DNA from: Myxococcota bacterium
GTDB taxonomy: Bacteria; Myxococcota_A; UBA9160; JAFDET01
Assembly: GCA_028278065.1 (NCBI GenBank)
Contig: JANQFA010000108.1
Coordinates: 1 to 53,021, forward strand
DNA length: 53,021 nt
Reading direction: 5' to 3'
Part shown: piece by piece, positions 25,801 to 33,913 of the stretch
Numbering within the stretch: position 1 is the stretch's first letter
How the letters are laid out: each line of letters opens with the position of its first letter
The notes under the pieces: model-generated
Databases searched by the model: none
Seen by the model: the letters and a program-made list of their open reading frames with translations, nothing else
Told to the model about the DNA's origin: nothing
Position numbers and translations under genes: made by a program

Positions 25801-27704
25801 TTCTCGATCTCCGCCCTGGCCGTGCCCACGCGTCGCGGGGCGAGCCGGACGAGCGCGCTGCGCAGCGCGTCGGAATCGTCGCGTCGCTCCGCCAGGCGCA
25901 CACACAGCTCGAGGGTCTCGTCGTCTTCGGGCCGGTCCTCGAGCACGCGCTCCGCGAAGCGGGCCGCCTCGTCCAGCTCCCCACGCGCCTCGTGGCGGCG
26001 GCAGAGCTGACGCGAGAGCTCGAGCCGGCGCTCCGCATCGGGAGTCGCCTCCACCTCGCGACCCCAGGCGGCCAGCAGGGTCTCCTCGTCGCCGCTGGAC
26101 TCGGCCAGCAGGGCGAGTCCGCGCAGGGCGCGCTCGGCGGCGGGGTCCAGGTCGAGGGCGGCCTCGAATGCGTGGCGCGCCCGCTCCGGGGCTCCGTCCA
26201 GCTCGGCCAGCGGGCCGACGTAGAGCTCTCCCAGACTGGCGAGGAGAGGGGCCCGCTCGTCGACCGGCGTGGAGGTCTGGGCCACCTCGAGGACGCGTCG
26301 CAGATCCTCCCACGCTTCGGCTTTCTGGTAGAGACGTTCGAGGGTCACGGCCACGCCGGGTGTGGACGGATCGGTGTCGAAGGCGCGGCGCAGGGCGTCG
26401 CTCGCGGACTCGGCATCGTCGCCGTGGCGTTCGTGGACGGCGCCGATCTGCGCGAGCACTTCGGCGCGCGCGCGTCCCGTGAGCTTTGCGGCGCGGGTCT
26501 CGAGCAGGTCGACGAGCTCGTCGTGACTGCCGTGCGAGCGGTGCGCCTCGACCAGGGCGTCGAGCACCTCGTCCGACTCGGGAGCGCGTTCCAGCGCCCT
26601 GCGCAGGGTGTCGACCGCCCGTCCGGTCTCGCCGCTGCTCGCCTGGGCCTCCCCCAGATCGATCAGGGCTTCGAGGGGCACGCGCTCGGCGTCCAGCTCG
26701 AGCGCGCGCTCGAGCGCGGCCATCTGGCCGATCGCGTCCCCCAGCAGGGCGCTCGCATCGGCCAGCGCCAGGGCGATGCGCACGTCTTCGGGGGCGAGCT
26801 CGGCGGCGCGCTCCAGCCAGCCGCGTGCGCCGGCGGCGTCGCCCAGCTCCTCGAGCAGCACCGACGCGCTCTCCAGCGCCACCTCGGCCCTGCGGCTGGC
26901 TCCCGGCGCCGCGCTGAAGCGGCGCTCTGCGAGAGCGCCCAGCGTCTCCCAGCGCTCGGCCCGGCGCGCCGCGGCGGCGTACGCCTCGAGGAGCTCCACG
27001 TCGCTGTCGTCGAGGGTCAGCGCGCGTGCGTACAGATCCAGCGCGCGCTCGGCGTCGCTCTGGTCGGCCAGGCGCGCCATCTCCAGCAGGACGGGAGCCT
27101 GCTCGGCGCCGGCCGCGGTGGTCGTGAGCAGCCGTTCGAAGCAGTCGGTGGCCTCTCCCGTCCGGTCCAGGGCCGCCAGCGCCCGCCCGCGTCCGCGCAG
27201 CGCGGCTGCGGAGCGGACGTCGTCCTCCAGCGCGCGGTCCAGCAGCTCGAGCGCCTGGGCTGCGTCACCCAGCCGTTCCAGCCAGATCTCCGCCATCTCG
27301 ACGTGGAAGGCCGCGCGCTCGACGGGGCGCATCGGAGTGCGGGCCTCCAGCTCGCCGACCTGGAGCACCATCTCCCAGCGCTCGCGGGCGGTGTAGAGCG
27401 CCCGCAGGCTGCGCAGGGCGGGCTGGAAGTCGGGAGCCAGGCGCGCCGCCTCCTCGTAGCGCGCGAGGGCGTCGTCCGGGCGGCCGCAGCGCTCCTCCAG
27501 CACCTGCCCGAGTCGGAAGAGCAGCCGGGCGCGCACGGCGGGCTTCGCCTGGAGATCGGGTGCGCCGAGGCGGGCGTCGTAGAGGGCGACCAGGGCGTCC
27601 CAGTCGCCGTCGACGAAGTAGTGCTCTTCGAGCGCCTCGAAGGCCGGCACCCGGGTCGGGTCGGCCTCGAACTGCTCGCGGTGCCGCTCGAGGGCCGGAT
27701 TCAC
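19815..27704 (-). CDS. Giant tetratricopeptide-repeat protein
   Basis: This frame encodes about 2,629 residues of almost uninterrupted helical repeats of 34-37 residues, with TPR-type positions (ALxRYEEAARLAPDF, AxEALLRALELDP-type units), strongly acidic and Ala/Glu/Leu rich. No signal peptide, membrane segment or catalytic domain is visible. About 130 C-terminal residues (after DSxSHGHAI and the NPVWECARSL segment) look non-repetitive. The GTG at 27704 is chosen because AAGGAG lies 10 bp upstream. An in-frame ATG at 27725 lacks such a site. A cytoplasmic scaffold role is inferred from the fold only. It is divergent from ntrY and overlaps the PilZ gene downstream. Confidence 0.88.
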   Translation of the reverse strand: MNPALERHREQFEADPTRVPAFEALEEHYFVDGDWDALVALYDARLGAPDLQAKPAVRARLLFRLGQVLEERCGRPDDALARYEEAARLAPDFQPALRSLRALYTARERWEMVLQVGELEARTPMRPVERAAFHVEMAEIWLERLGDAAQALELLDRALEDDVRSAAALRGRGRALAALDRTGEATDCFERLLTTTAAGAEQAPVLLEMARLADQSDAERALDLYARALTLDDSDVELLEAYAAAARRAERWETLGALAERRFSAAPGASRRAEVALESASVLLEELGDAAGARGWLERAAELAPEDVRIALALADASALLGDAIGQMAALERALELDAERVPLEALIDLGEAQASSGETGRAVDTLRRALERAPESDEVLDALVEAHRSHGSHDELVDLLETRAAKLTGRARAEVLAQIGAVHERHGDDAESASDALRRAFDTDPSTPGVAVTLERLYQKAEAWEDLRRVLEVAQTSTPVDERAPLLASLGELYVGPLAELDGAPERARHAFEAALDLDPAAERALRGLALLAESSGDEETLLAAWGREVEATPDAERRLELSRQLCRRHEARGELDEAARFAERVLEDRPEDDETLELCVRLAERRDDSDALRSALVRLAPRRVGTARAEIEKRLAALFSDADLPGEAADHLQHACEASPDDLELLRSLAEHLRRAGRLPERARALRTLAERETPPERAGVLAELARLLCDDLEDPDAAVVVLWRLVEDPDAPEDVDERLESALERTRRFEELAQRLAERRQTLEDDSPEAMELDLRRAGVLRTHLGQFEQAAPLYRAAYERYERDDPRGIVPLDGVEACARGAGDDETLAWVLAERARRADDGDEWASVQLERAALLEQRLGRLDEARRVYADLVEAGGDSARQADPHLIRLLERQGAWEPLRERLEARAAEAEDGEALETRERLVEICLRLGDPEGAAEHLEAAATRSPERLELFERLAELHEKAGRREAALQALDTALETPREPPGEVALRCRAARLAEEIEDADAARRHLERVLELEPGHADAVALLTDHHRREGRTAELVELLATRVELIETAPVPDRAAAGALRVQIAQLQHQVLCDAEAAIATLEPAVNAALGDPTGNTLAEAATPLADLLERTGREEAVLALAKRMVDSCRDSDARADWSARLGTALAARGERDAAVAAWRDVLAWRPGDAAAGEALCELHREAGDGEALVRLLEARLPGLAGTDEVPVRSELAQVMSALGRPEEALVHLRRVLEVDPGHADARQRALELAETLGSPDALLELLDGALLDCTSDREQRANLLLRRGQVLAGPLERSDEAVACFREAAVLAPDDPKVRAALLAILEQVGDWRAHLDELHIEVQRTSGGERLALLERGTRIASEHLSPDAALPWLERLRAERPQDAEVVARVADVHRRAGRPEALLRSLEAQVELVRDGAARRRLQLEIAGVLERDLDSAPRAVAALEKAAAEDATSDEVLAELDRHYRAAGRVRDRAEILERRLQTAPPDARAALQRTLADLYRGPLCEPGRAVDHLRVALEGREGARPEILQSLGQTLLATGRTAAWAEVAEAELGALDGQDPVFAERRRELHRTLADAYGRRLGEPDAALRHLRALVDAPAPDADDELAASERDAAEVALLAALRRYGTHTELAARLAARLERRPDASGWIELGRLREEKLHAPSGAADAYASALEAEPDCLDALRGLRRTAERRGDFEAMADALEREIAARGDAPAAERAALQRALGEVAWRRLGSTTRASRAFASALEAMPGDLAAVRALESLCEAMEDWRGAADFYSSEIDLLGDADPARRRAVHLQLADLACSRLEDGGRAVAALREADGLEPLEPPRLRLLTHLLRECGDLDACAVELTRWCEDPRSGAAAADHLELAELLESLGRHEESLARVDRGIASDADDADLWRARGRLLESLQRPGEAAEAWSRCAAVSRDAEGASCLVRAAELLEKPEPERALEWLRQATERDPASAAAHAGRARLAEHLSHAEEAEAAAGQTLDLATARDSLEPEVLLATALVGARAAQARGDLEAAARFATTARAVEPDSLDALAVEGCVLYAMGEIEGARRALERRVEADGDEPYPERVEHLSLLGSALEAAGELDAALIRYSEALDLDAGCDDARSGIVRVHERAGRLDDALTARLAWAEVAAPEIRARQLVRVAELTLARDADEGAAEGHLLRALEADPASADAHLLLTTRLAESDRLDEALELATAGLGHASDGDIRARLATLQARMLEQRGERRAAADAWGLAAESDPRATGAALAQARILRALGEWGAAADALTRFADAHPEAATEELAAVHFQRGRLLAGPLERVEEGLDAYRAALAANPRFRDAHAALAGLLVHRRDDWDEALARHRDLLEIRPGDPVFLRGVLRIAEGRGKADSVSHGHAILDALGAAAPGERRAAPEAISLRLGGQARMENPVWECARSLATSAAEEIGRALDAPAEATSEVEGNDPQVRFRAEALAAEGALAAPGLVPLDDEAVAEVLRIVAELATDAEQVHGDGPRVNRLSAELGRRARRRLRRELGSIEPAEIADIDWSAWRSDLRTLAHLEALDRLGGDLRTALIALISREGDGVAEDPGADGDLSAVLDASPAAVALLRRVVLAWLDDV

Positions 27705-27794
27705 GCGGGTGCATCTCCTTGCCATCGCTCACGAATGGCGGTTCGAGGACGCCTCTTCATCGACCCGGGGAGCCCCGGCCTTTAAGCAAATCGC

Positions 27795-27823
27795 TTGCAC
27801 CACAGGGGCGGTTTGAATAGGCT
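27795..27823 (+). promoter_or_regulatory. Candidate sigma-70 promoter for the ntrY/ntrX-like operon
   Basis: TTGCAC (27795-27800), a 17-bp spacer and TAGGCT (27818-27823) lie about 93 bp before the histidine kinase GTG, inside the gap to the divergent giant gene. Confidence 0.45.
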
Positions 27824-27915
27824 TTCCGCCCAGTTACGGATCGTGGCACGGCTGGTTCCGGGCCGCCTCCGGGCGCGCCGGCAGGCGGCTTGATTCCCCC
27901 AGGGGAGGTCCGTTC

Positions 27916-30207
27916 GTGGCCCATCCCGAAACGCCCCAGACGAGCGGCGCCGGCGCCTCCCAGGCGTCCGCACGGCCCGTGGACCGCCCGAGCCGGCCGC
28001 CCCTGGCCCCGGCCGAGGTCAAGCGCCGACGCCGGGAGACCATCATCGGGGTGGTGGTGGTGGGGATGATCATCGCCCTGGTCGCCCTGCCGTCGATCTC
28101 CGGGGCGACGAGTGCGATCGGGGACTCGGCGCTGTTCCTGTTCCTGAACGCCATCACGGTCATGCTGATCGTGATCCTGGTCTTCCTGATCACCCGGAAC
28201 TTCTGGAAGATCCTCGCCGAGCGCCGCCGCGGGACGCTCGGCTCGCATCTCAACCTGAAATTCGTGGCGGCCTTCATCCTGATCGCCTTCCTGCCCACGA
28301 CGGGTCTCCTGCTCGTGTCCGGCTACTTCATCAGCTCCTCGATGGAGGCGTGGTTCGGGCTGCGCGTCGAGCGGGCGCTCGAGGAGTCGGGCCGCGTTGC
28401 GGAGAGCGCCTACGTCACCCTGCGCGAGAACGCCCTCCACGACGGTGAGCAGATCGCTCGCGAGATCACCGAGCGGCGCCTGCTGCGCGAGGACAACCTG
28501 GCCGCCCTCGAGCTCTTCGTGCAGGAGAAGCAGCGCGAGTACCGGCTCGGCGTGATCGAGGTGTTCAGCGCCGCCGGCGAGGAGCTGGTGGCGGCCGTGA
28601 ATCCCGAGATCCCGGCGGCCAGCTTCGCGCGTCCCGACAGCGACTTCGTGCAGTCCGCCCTGGAGGGCCGGCCCGCCACGCGCATCGATCCCGCCGGGTC
28701 GGGAGACCTGGTGCGCGGCGCCGTGCCCATCGTCTCGAGCTTCCGCCCCGACGAGACGGTCGGAGCGGTGGTGGTGAACACGTTCCTGTCGGTTCCCATG
28801 ACCCGCCAGGTGGCCACCATCCGCGAGACCCTCGCCGACTACCGCAAGGTCCAGCCGAAGATGGGTCACGTCCAGGCTGCCTACCTCCTCGAGCTCACCC
28901 TGGCCTTCTTCGTGATTCTCCTGCTGGCGACGTGGATGGGCTTCCGGCTGGCTCGTGGCGTGACCACGCCGATCCGCGCCCTGGCGGAGGGGACGGCGGA
29001 GGTGGCGCGCGGCAATCTCGACGTGGTGGTGGAGCCCACCTCCGACGACGAGGTCGGCTTCCTGGTCGCGTCGTTCAACCGGATGACCCGCGACATCAAG
29101 GACGCCCGCGGGGATCTGGAGGCGTCGAACGCCGAGCTGGACGAGCGGCGCTCGACGATGGAGATCGTGCTGCGCAACGTCGGAGCCGGGGTGGTCTCCC
29201 TGGACTCCGAGGGCCGGGTCTCCACGATCAACCCGTCGGCCCAGCGCCTGCTGGGCGTACCGCCGGGGGTCGGCGTGGTCGGGCGCAAGCTCGAGGAGGT
29301 GATCATCCGCGCCGAGCAGCTCGAGGTGGTCCGCGATCTGCGCGCCAGCCTGGTGCCCGGGATGCGCGAGAGCATCCGGCGCCAGGTACAGCTCCCGGTC
29401 GGCGACGAGGTGGCGACGCTGCTCGTCACCATGACCCTGCTTCAGGACGAGGAGGGGGCGGCGGTGGGCACCGTAGTGGTGTTCGACGACTACTCGCAGG
29501 TGGTGAAGGTCCAGCGCATGGAGGCCTGGCGCGAGGTGGCGCGCCGCATCGCCCACGAGATCAAGAACCCGCTCACGCCCATCCAGCTCTCCGCCCAGCG
29601 CATCCGGCGGCGCTTCCGCGGTCGTCTGGCCGACGACCCTGCCGCACAGAAGGTCTTCGACGAGTGCGTGGGCGCGATCACCGGCCAGGTCGAGACCCTG
29701 AAGCGCCTGGTGGACGAGTTCTCGAACTTCGCCCGGCTGCCCGCCGCCGATCCGCGTCCGGACGACCTGAACGCCCTGGTGGCGGAGGCGGTCGCGAGCT
29801 ACCAGGGCACCGAGGGGGTGAGCTTCTCGACGAGCTTCGACGAAGCGCTACCCACCGTGGAGCTCGACCGGGAGCAGATCCGACGCGTGCTGACCAATCT
29901 GATCGACAACGCGGTGGCCGCCTGCGCGGAGGCGGGCACGGGCCCGTCGCGGGTGGAGGTGCGCACCGTCTTCGATGCGCCGCTCGAGACGGTGCGCCTC
30001 GAGGTCGCGGACGAGGGGATCGGGCTGCGCGCGGAGGACCGGCGGCGGATCTTCGAGCCCTACTTCTCGACCAAGACCCACGGCACCGGACTGGGGCTGG
30101 CCATCGTCTCCCGCATCGTGGCGGACCACCGCGGCTACGTGCGGGTCCACGACAACCGCCCCCGCGGCACCCGCTTCATCGTCGAGCTTCCGGTCCGGAG
30201 CGCCTAG
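27916..30207 (+). CDS. Sensor histidine kinase, NtrY-like
   Basis: The 763-residue protein has membrane segments at about 43-62, 72-94 and 115-140, a roughly 180-residue extracytoplasmic sensor and a further segment at 322-344. These are followed by HAMP (to about 395), PAS (about 412-530), HisKA with H547 in RIAHEIKNPLTPIQLSAQ, and an ATPase domain with NLIDNAV and DEGIGLRAED, then GTGLGLAIV. The order matches NtrY kinases. The signal it senses is unknown. The GTG at 27916 follows GGGGAGG. The partner regulator starts 4 bp after its stop. Confidence 0.92.
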   Translation: MAHPETPQTSGAGASQASARPVDRPSRPPLAPAEVKRRRRETIIGVVVVGMIIALVALPSISGATSAIGDSALFLFLNAITVMLIVILVFLITRNFWKILAERRRGTLGSHLNLKFVAAFILIAFLPTTGLLLVSGYFISSSMEAWFGLRVERALEESGRVAESAYVTLRENALHDGEQIAREITERRLLREDNLAALELFVQEKQREYRLGVIEVFSAAGEELVAAVNPEIPAASFARPDSDFVQSALEGRPATRIDPAGSGDLVRGAVPIVSSFRPDETVGAVVVNTFLSVPMTRQVATIRETLADYRKVQPKMGHVQAAYLLELTLAFFVILLLATWMGFRLARGVTTPIRALAEGTAEVARGNLDVVVEPTSDDEVGFLVASFNRMTRDIKDARGDLEASNAELDERRSTMEIVLRNVGAGVVSLDSEGRVSTINPSAQRLLGVPPGVGVVGRKLEEVIIRAEQLEVVRDLRASLVPGMRESIRRQVQLPVGDEVATLLVTMTLLQDEEGAAVGTVVVFDDYSQVVKVQRMEAWREVARRIAHEIKNPLTPIQLSAQRIRRRFRGRLADDPAAQKVFDECVGAITGQVETLKRLVDEFSNFARLPAADPRPDDLNALVAEAVASYQGTEGVSFSTSFDEALPTVELDREQIRRVLTNLIDNAVAACAEAGTGPSRVEVRTVFDAPLETVRLEVADEGIGLRAEDRRRIFEPYFSTKTHGTGLGLAIVSRIVADHRGYVRVHDNRPRGTRFIVELPVRSA

Positions 30208-30211
30208 CGGC

Positions 30212-31567
30212 ATGGCCGAACGCGTCCTCATCGTCGACGACGAGGAGAGCATCCGCACCTCGCTGGCGGGCCTCCTGGCCGACGAGGGCTACGAGCCCGT
30301 GTGCGCCGAGGACGGCGAGGTCGGGCTGGCCGCGCTCGCGCGTCCCCAGCGCCCGGACCTGGTGCTGCTCGACATCGCGATGCCGGGTCGCGACGGGATC
30401 GACGTGCTGGAGGAGATGCGGCGCGTGCGTCCGGAGCTGCCCATCGTGATGATGAGCGGACACGGCACGATCGAGACGGCGGTGAGGGCCACCCAGCTGG
30501 GCGCCTACGACTTCATCGAGAAGCCCCTCTCGGTGGAGAAGCTGCTGCTGACCATCCAGCACGCCCTGGACCGCACGCGCCTCGAGCGCGAGAACACCGA
30601 GCTCCGCGCCCGTGCGCTGCGCGCCCACGAGATCCTGGGCGAGTCGGAGTCGATGGTGCAGCTGAAGCGCCAGATCGAGGTGGCCGCGCCCACCAACGGC
30701 TGGGTGCTCATCACCGGAGAGAACGGTACCGGCAAGGAGCTCGTGGCGCGTCAGGTCCACGTGCAGAGCCGGCGCGCGGCGGGGCCCTTCGTGGAGGTCA
30801 ACTGCGCCGCGATCCCCGAGGAGCTGATCGAATCGGAGCTCTTCGGACACGAGAAGGGCGCCTTCACCGGGGCGCTCCAGCAGAAGATCGGGAAGTTCGA
30901 GCTGGCCCACCGGGGCACGATCTTCCTCGACGAGATCGCCGACATGAGCCTGAAGACCCAGGCCAAGATCCTGCGCATCCTGCAGGAGCACAAGTTCGAG
31001 CGCGTGGGCGGCACCGAGACCATCGAGGTGGACGTGCGGGTCATCGCCGCCACCAACAAATCCCTGGAGAAGGAGATCGCCGAGGGTCGCTTCCGCGAGG
31101 ACCTCTACTACCGACTCGCGGTGATTCCCTTCCACGTTCCGCCGCTTCGCGAGCGAGCCTCGGACATCCCCGTGCTGGCCGAGGCGTTCGCGGAGGAGTT
31201 CTGTCGCGAGTCGGGCGCGCGCAGCAAGAAGATCGCGAGCCGCGCGATGAATCGGCTCCAGGCCTACTCCTGGCCCGGGAACGTGCGGGAGCTCCGCAAC
31301 CTGCTCGAGCGACTCGTGCTGATGACGCCCGGCCCGACGATCGGCGAGGCCGATCTGCCCGACCCGGTGCGCGAAGGGGGCCGCGCCGAGGCCGGAGAGG
31401 GTGCGACCCTGGAGGAGGCACGACGGAGCTTCGAACGAGGCTACCTGCTGGCGCGCCTCGAGGACCACGGCTGGAACGTGGCCCGCACCGCCGAGGCCAT
31501 CGGGCTGGCCCGCGAGAGCCTGTGGCGCAAGATCCGCGCCCTGGGGATCGAGGTGCAGCGTGACTAG
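30212..31567 (+). CDS. Sigma-54-dependent response regulator, NtrX/NtrC family
   Basis: The 451-residue protein has a receiver domain with phosphoacceptor D54 (LLDIAMPG) and K of the EKPLS segment. Its AAA+ domain has Walker A GENGTGKE, an intact GAFTGA sigma-54 contact loop and Walker B TIFLDEIA. A Fis-type helix-turn-helix (NVARTAEAIGLARESLWRKI) closes the protein. It should activate sigma-54 promoters when phosphorylated by the upstream kinase. The lpxC promoter in this window is one possible target, by inference only. Its end overlaps rimI by 8 bp. Confidence 0.93.
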   Translation: MAERVLIVDDEESIRTSLAGLLADEGYEPVCAEDGEVGLAALARPQRPDLVLLDIAMPGRDGIDVLEEMRRVRPELPIVMMSGHGTIETAVRATQLGAYDFIEKPLSVEKLLLTIQHALDRTRLERENTELRARALRAHEILGESESMVQLKRQIEVAAPTNGWVLITGENGTGKELVARQVHVQSRRAAGPFVEVNCAAIPEELIESELFGHEKGAFTGALQQKIGKFELAHRGTIFLDEIADMSLKTQAKILRILQEHKFERVGGTETIEVDVRVIAATNKSLEKEIAEGRFREDLYYRLAVIPFHVPPLRERASDIPVLAEAFAEEFCRESGARSKKIASRAMNRLQAYSWPGNVRELRNLLERLVLMTPGPTIGEADLPDPVREGGRAEAGEGATLEEARRSFERGYLLARLEDHGWNVARTAEAIGLARESLWRKIRALGIEVQRD

Positions 31568-32051
31568 CCAGGCCGGCAGCCCGCTGGCCAAGGCCGCTCG
31601 CGCGGAGCCGTCGGCGCACGACCCCGTTTGGGACGCGGAGCCGGCGGCGCACCACCCCGTTCGCGCGGAGCCGGCGCGCCCCGGAGACCTCGGCGCGGTG
31701 GAGGCGCTGGCGCGCGCCCTGGTTCCCGGAGCGGGGGTGCCGCGCCTGCGCGATGCCTGGGTGGCGCGCGCGGCCGACGCGGTGGTCGGGTACCTGGACG
31801 TGCGGCGCATCTCGGACGAGGCCCACGTGCTGGCGGTGGGTGTGGACCCCGCCCACCGTCGGCGCGGCGTCGCCACGCGCCTGCTGAGCGCGGCGCTCGC
31901 CGACGTGCAGATCGTGCACCTGGAGGTGCGCGTGTCGAACCTCCCGGCGCGTCGCCTCTACGCGGTCCTCGGATTCGAGGAGGTGGGGGTCCGCTCCGGC
32001 TACTACGCCGACGGGGAGGACGCAGTGCTGCTCACGCGGCGTGCGGCGTGA
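31560..32051 (+). CDS. rimI: GNAT acetyltransferase, RimI-like (ribosomal protein bS18 N-terminal acetylation)
   Basis: The 163-residue frame starts at a GTG overlapping the regulator's stop. The GNAT core is clear: VGVDPAHRRRGVATRLL binds acetyl-CoA, and LEVRVSNLPARRLYAVLGF plus GYYADGEDAVLL are typical of RimI. The first 38 or so residues are a repeat (AEPSAHDPVWD / AEPAAHHPVR / AEPARP) absent from usual RimI proteins, so the true start or the repeat's coding role is unsure. The TGA overlaps the pyrK GTG. Confidence 0.85.
   Translation: MTSQAGSPLAKAARAEPSAHDPVWDAEPAAHHPVRAEPARPGDLGAVEALARALVPGAGVPRLRDAWVARAADAVVGYLDVRRISDEAHVLAVGVDPAHRRRGVATRLLSAALADVQIVHLEVRVSNLPARRLYAVLGFEEVGVRSGYYADGEDAVLLTRRAA
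31602..31682 (+). repeat. In-frame 30-33 bp tandem repeats at the rimI start
   Basis: GCGGAGCCG recurs at 31602, 31635 and 31665, each followed by 'gcgcac(g/c)accccgtt' in the first two units. Both periods are multiples of three, which keeps the frame open. Confidence 0.75.
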
Positions 32052-32857
32052 ACGAGCCGCTGCGCATCGATGCCGAGGTGGTCGGCAACGCAGACGAAGG
32101 CGGAGCCAATCGCAGGCTGCGCCTCGCCGTGCCGGGCTGGCGCGGCTTCGCGCCCGGTCAGTTCCTGATGCTCTCGCCGGGGGCCGTCGGCGCCGCCCGC
32201 CGGGACGATCCGCTGCTGCCCCGTCCCATGGCCGTGTACCGGGAGAGCATCGACGGCGGCTCGCCGGAAATCGAGGTTCTCTACAAGGTGGCGGGGCGCG
32301 GAACGGCGCTGCTGGCGGATGCGCGCCCGGGCGACTGCGTGCGCGTCGTCGGTCCGCTGGGGCAGCCCTTCGAGCTGCCCGCCTCCGGTGAGCGGGCGGT
32401 GCTCGTCGGCGGGGGAACCGGAATCGCGTCGCTCTACGAGCTGGCCGCCCGCGCGCGCGCGTCGGCCCGCGTCGACGTCCTGCTCGGTGCGCGCAGCGCG
32501 GGCGACCTGATGGGTGCCGACGACTTCGAGGCGCTCGGCGTGGGCGTGCAGGTCGCCACCGAGGACGGAAGCCGCGGCACGAGGGGGCTGGTGACCGTGC
32601 TCCTCGATCGGGCGCTGGCGGAGGGCGGCGGCGGCCGCGTCTACGCCTGCGGTCCCACGCCGATGATGCGGGCCGTCGCAGAACGGGCCAGGTCTGCGGG
32701 CTGGCCGACGTTCGTCTCGCTCGAGAACCCGATGGCCTGCGGCTTCGGCGTCTGCCTGGGCTGCGCGGTGCCGCTGGCCGGTGAGGGCTTCGCCCTGGTC
32801 TGCCGCGACGGGCCGGTCTTCGACGCGGACGCGGTGCTGTGGGAGGAGCTGGCGTGA
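32048..32857 (+). CDS. pyrK: Dihydroorotate dehydrogenase electron transfer subunit
   Basis: The 269-residue product has an FAD domain (GFAPGQFLML, LLPRPMAVYR, GRGTALLADARPGD), an NAD domain (LVGGGTGIASLYEL, YACGPTPMMRAV) and a [2Fe-2S] site with C231, C236, C239 and C252. It passes electrons from dihydroorotate via PyrD to NAD+. The GTG overlaps the rimI stop. Its own TGA overlaps the pyrD GTG, so the three are coupled. Confidence 0.92.
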   Translation: MNEPLRIDAEVVGNADEGGANRRLRLAVPGWRGFAPGQFLMLSPGAVGAARRDDPLLPRPMAVYRESIDGGSPEIEVLYKVAGRGTALLADARPGDCVRVVGPLGQPFELPASGERAVLVGGGTGIASLYELAARARASARVDVLLGARSAGDLMGADDFEALGVGVQVATEDGSRGTRGLVTVLLDRALAEGGGGRVYACGPTPMMRAVAERARSAGWPTFVSLENPMACGFGVCLGCAVPLAGEGFALVCRDGPVFDADAVLWEELA

Positions 32858-33777
32858 GCGGGCCTGCGCTGGACGCCGCGGTCGACTTCGCGGGCATCGC
32901 GCTGCGCAACCCGGTGCTGACGGCATCCGGCACCTTCGGCTACGGCACCGAGTTCGCCCAGTTCATGGACCTGCGCGCGATCGGGGGCTTCGTCGCCAAG
33001 AGCCTGACGCTCGAGCCCCGTACCGGGAACCTCCCCCACCGCATCCTCGAGACCCCCGCGGGCATGCTGAACGCGATCGGGCTCGAGAACGTCGGGGTGG
33101 ACGCGTTCGTCTCGAAGAAGCTCCCGCGGATTCCCGACGGCGTTCCCGTCATCGCGAGCGTCTTCGGGACCGCCCCCGACGAGTACGCCGAGGTGTGCAA
33201 GCGCCTGACCGGCGTCCCCAAGCTGGCGGGCCTCGAGCTCAACGCCTCCTGCCCGCACGTGAAGGCGGGTGGGATCGAGTTCGGTCAGAACCCGGAGCTG
33301 CTGGCCGACCTGGTGCGGGTGGCGCGCGGCGCCACGACCCTGCCGCTCATCGTCAAGCTCTCGCCCAACGTCACCTCCATCGCCGAGATGGCGAGGGTCT
33401 GCGAGGGGGAGGGCGCCGACGGCCTGGCCCTCATCAACACCCTGCAGGCCCTCGAGATCGATCTCCAGACGCGGCGACCCGCGCTCCGCAACGTGCTCGG
33501 CGGGCTCTCGGGGCCGGCCATCCGGCCCGTGGCGCTGCGCATGGTGTTCCAGGCGGCCCGGGCGGTGACGATCCCGATCTGCGGGATCGGCGGGATCGCG
33601 ACGGGCGAGGATGCGGTCAAGTTCCTGCTCGCCGGCGCCCACGCCGTGCAGGTCGGCACCGCGAACTACGCCAATCCCATGGCGGCCCGGGAGGTGGCGG
33701 AGGGGATCGCCGCCTACGCAGCCGGCCACGGATTCGAGCGCGTGGCGGACCTGATCGGGGCGCTCGAGACCGACTAG
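32854..33777 (+). CDS. pyrD: Dihydroorotate dehydrogenase, class 1B catalytic subunit
   Basis: The 307-residue FMN enzyme oxidises dihydroorotate to orotate. The active-site base is C133 in ELNASCPHVKAGG, which marks class 1. The neighbouring pyrK marks class 1B (NAD+-linked, cytosolic). Other signatures are GTFGYGTEFAQ, KSLTLEPRTGN and IPICGIGGIATGEDAVKFLLAGA. The GTG at 32854 is chosen for the GTGA overlap with pyrK and fits the family N-terminus. Confidence 0.94.
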   Translation: MSGPALDAAVDFAGIALRNPVLTASGTFGYGTEFAQFMDLRAIGGFVAKSLTLEPRTGNLPHRILETPAGMLNAIGLENVGVDAFVSKKLPRIPDGVPVIASVFGTAPDEYAEVCKRLTGVPKLAGLELNASCPHVKAGGIEFGQNPELLADLVRVARGATTLPLIVKLSPNVTSIAEMARVCEGEGADGLALINTLQALEIDLQTRRPALRNVLGGLSGPAIRPVALRMVFQAARAVTIPICGIGGIATGEDAVKFLLAGAHAVQVGTANYANPMAAREVAEGIAAYAAGHGFERVADLIGALETD

Positions 33778-33858
33778 GCCTCGCTGCGGCGACCCCGCCC
33801 TCGTGGGCCGAGCGCCCCGAGGGGCAGGTGCGTCCGGGGGTGCGGGGCTCTCACGCCC

Positions 33859-33888
33859 TTTGCAGATTCCCCAAAATTCGGATAGATT
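33859..33888 (+). promoter_or_regulatory. Candidate sigma-70 promoter for the rimP operon
   Basis: TTTGCA (33859-33864) and TAGATT (33883-33888) are spaced by 18 bp and sit in a locally AT-richer stretch. Initiation near 33895 would place the whole hairpin leader at the 5' end of the rimP transcript. Confidence 0.5.
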
Positions 33889-33913
33889 ACGCGGGCTTTT
33901 GCGCCGGAGGGAG

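Noticed and set aside
19791..27785. An uninterrupted antisense reading frame of about 2,664 codons opposite the giant TPR gene
   Set aside because: It is a mirror of GC-rich, Glu/Ala/Leu codon use on the true strand. The minus-strand frame has repeated TPR periodicity and a good ribosome-binding site, while the antisense translation shows no domain.
27785..27806. A minus-strand sigma-54-like sequence for the giant TPR gene
   Set aside because: GG and GC are 12 bp apart rather than 10, which is outside the tolerated spacing.
27846..27862. TGGCACGGCTGGTTCC as a second sigma-54 promoter before ntrY
   Set aside because: The -12 position reads TC instead of the near-invariant GC, and a normal sigma-70-like promoter lies just upstream.
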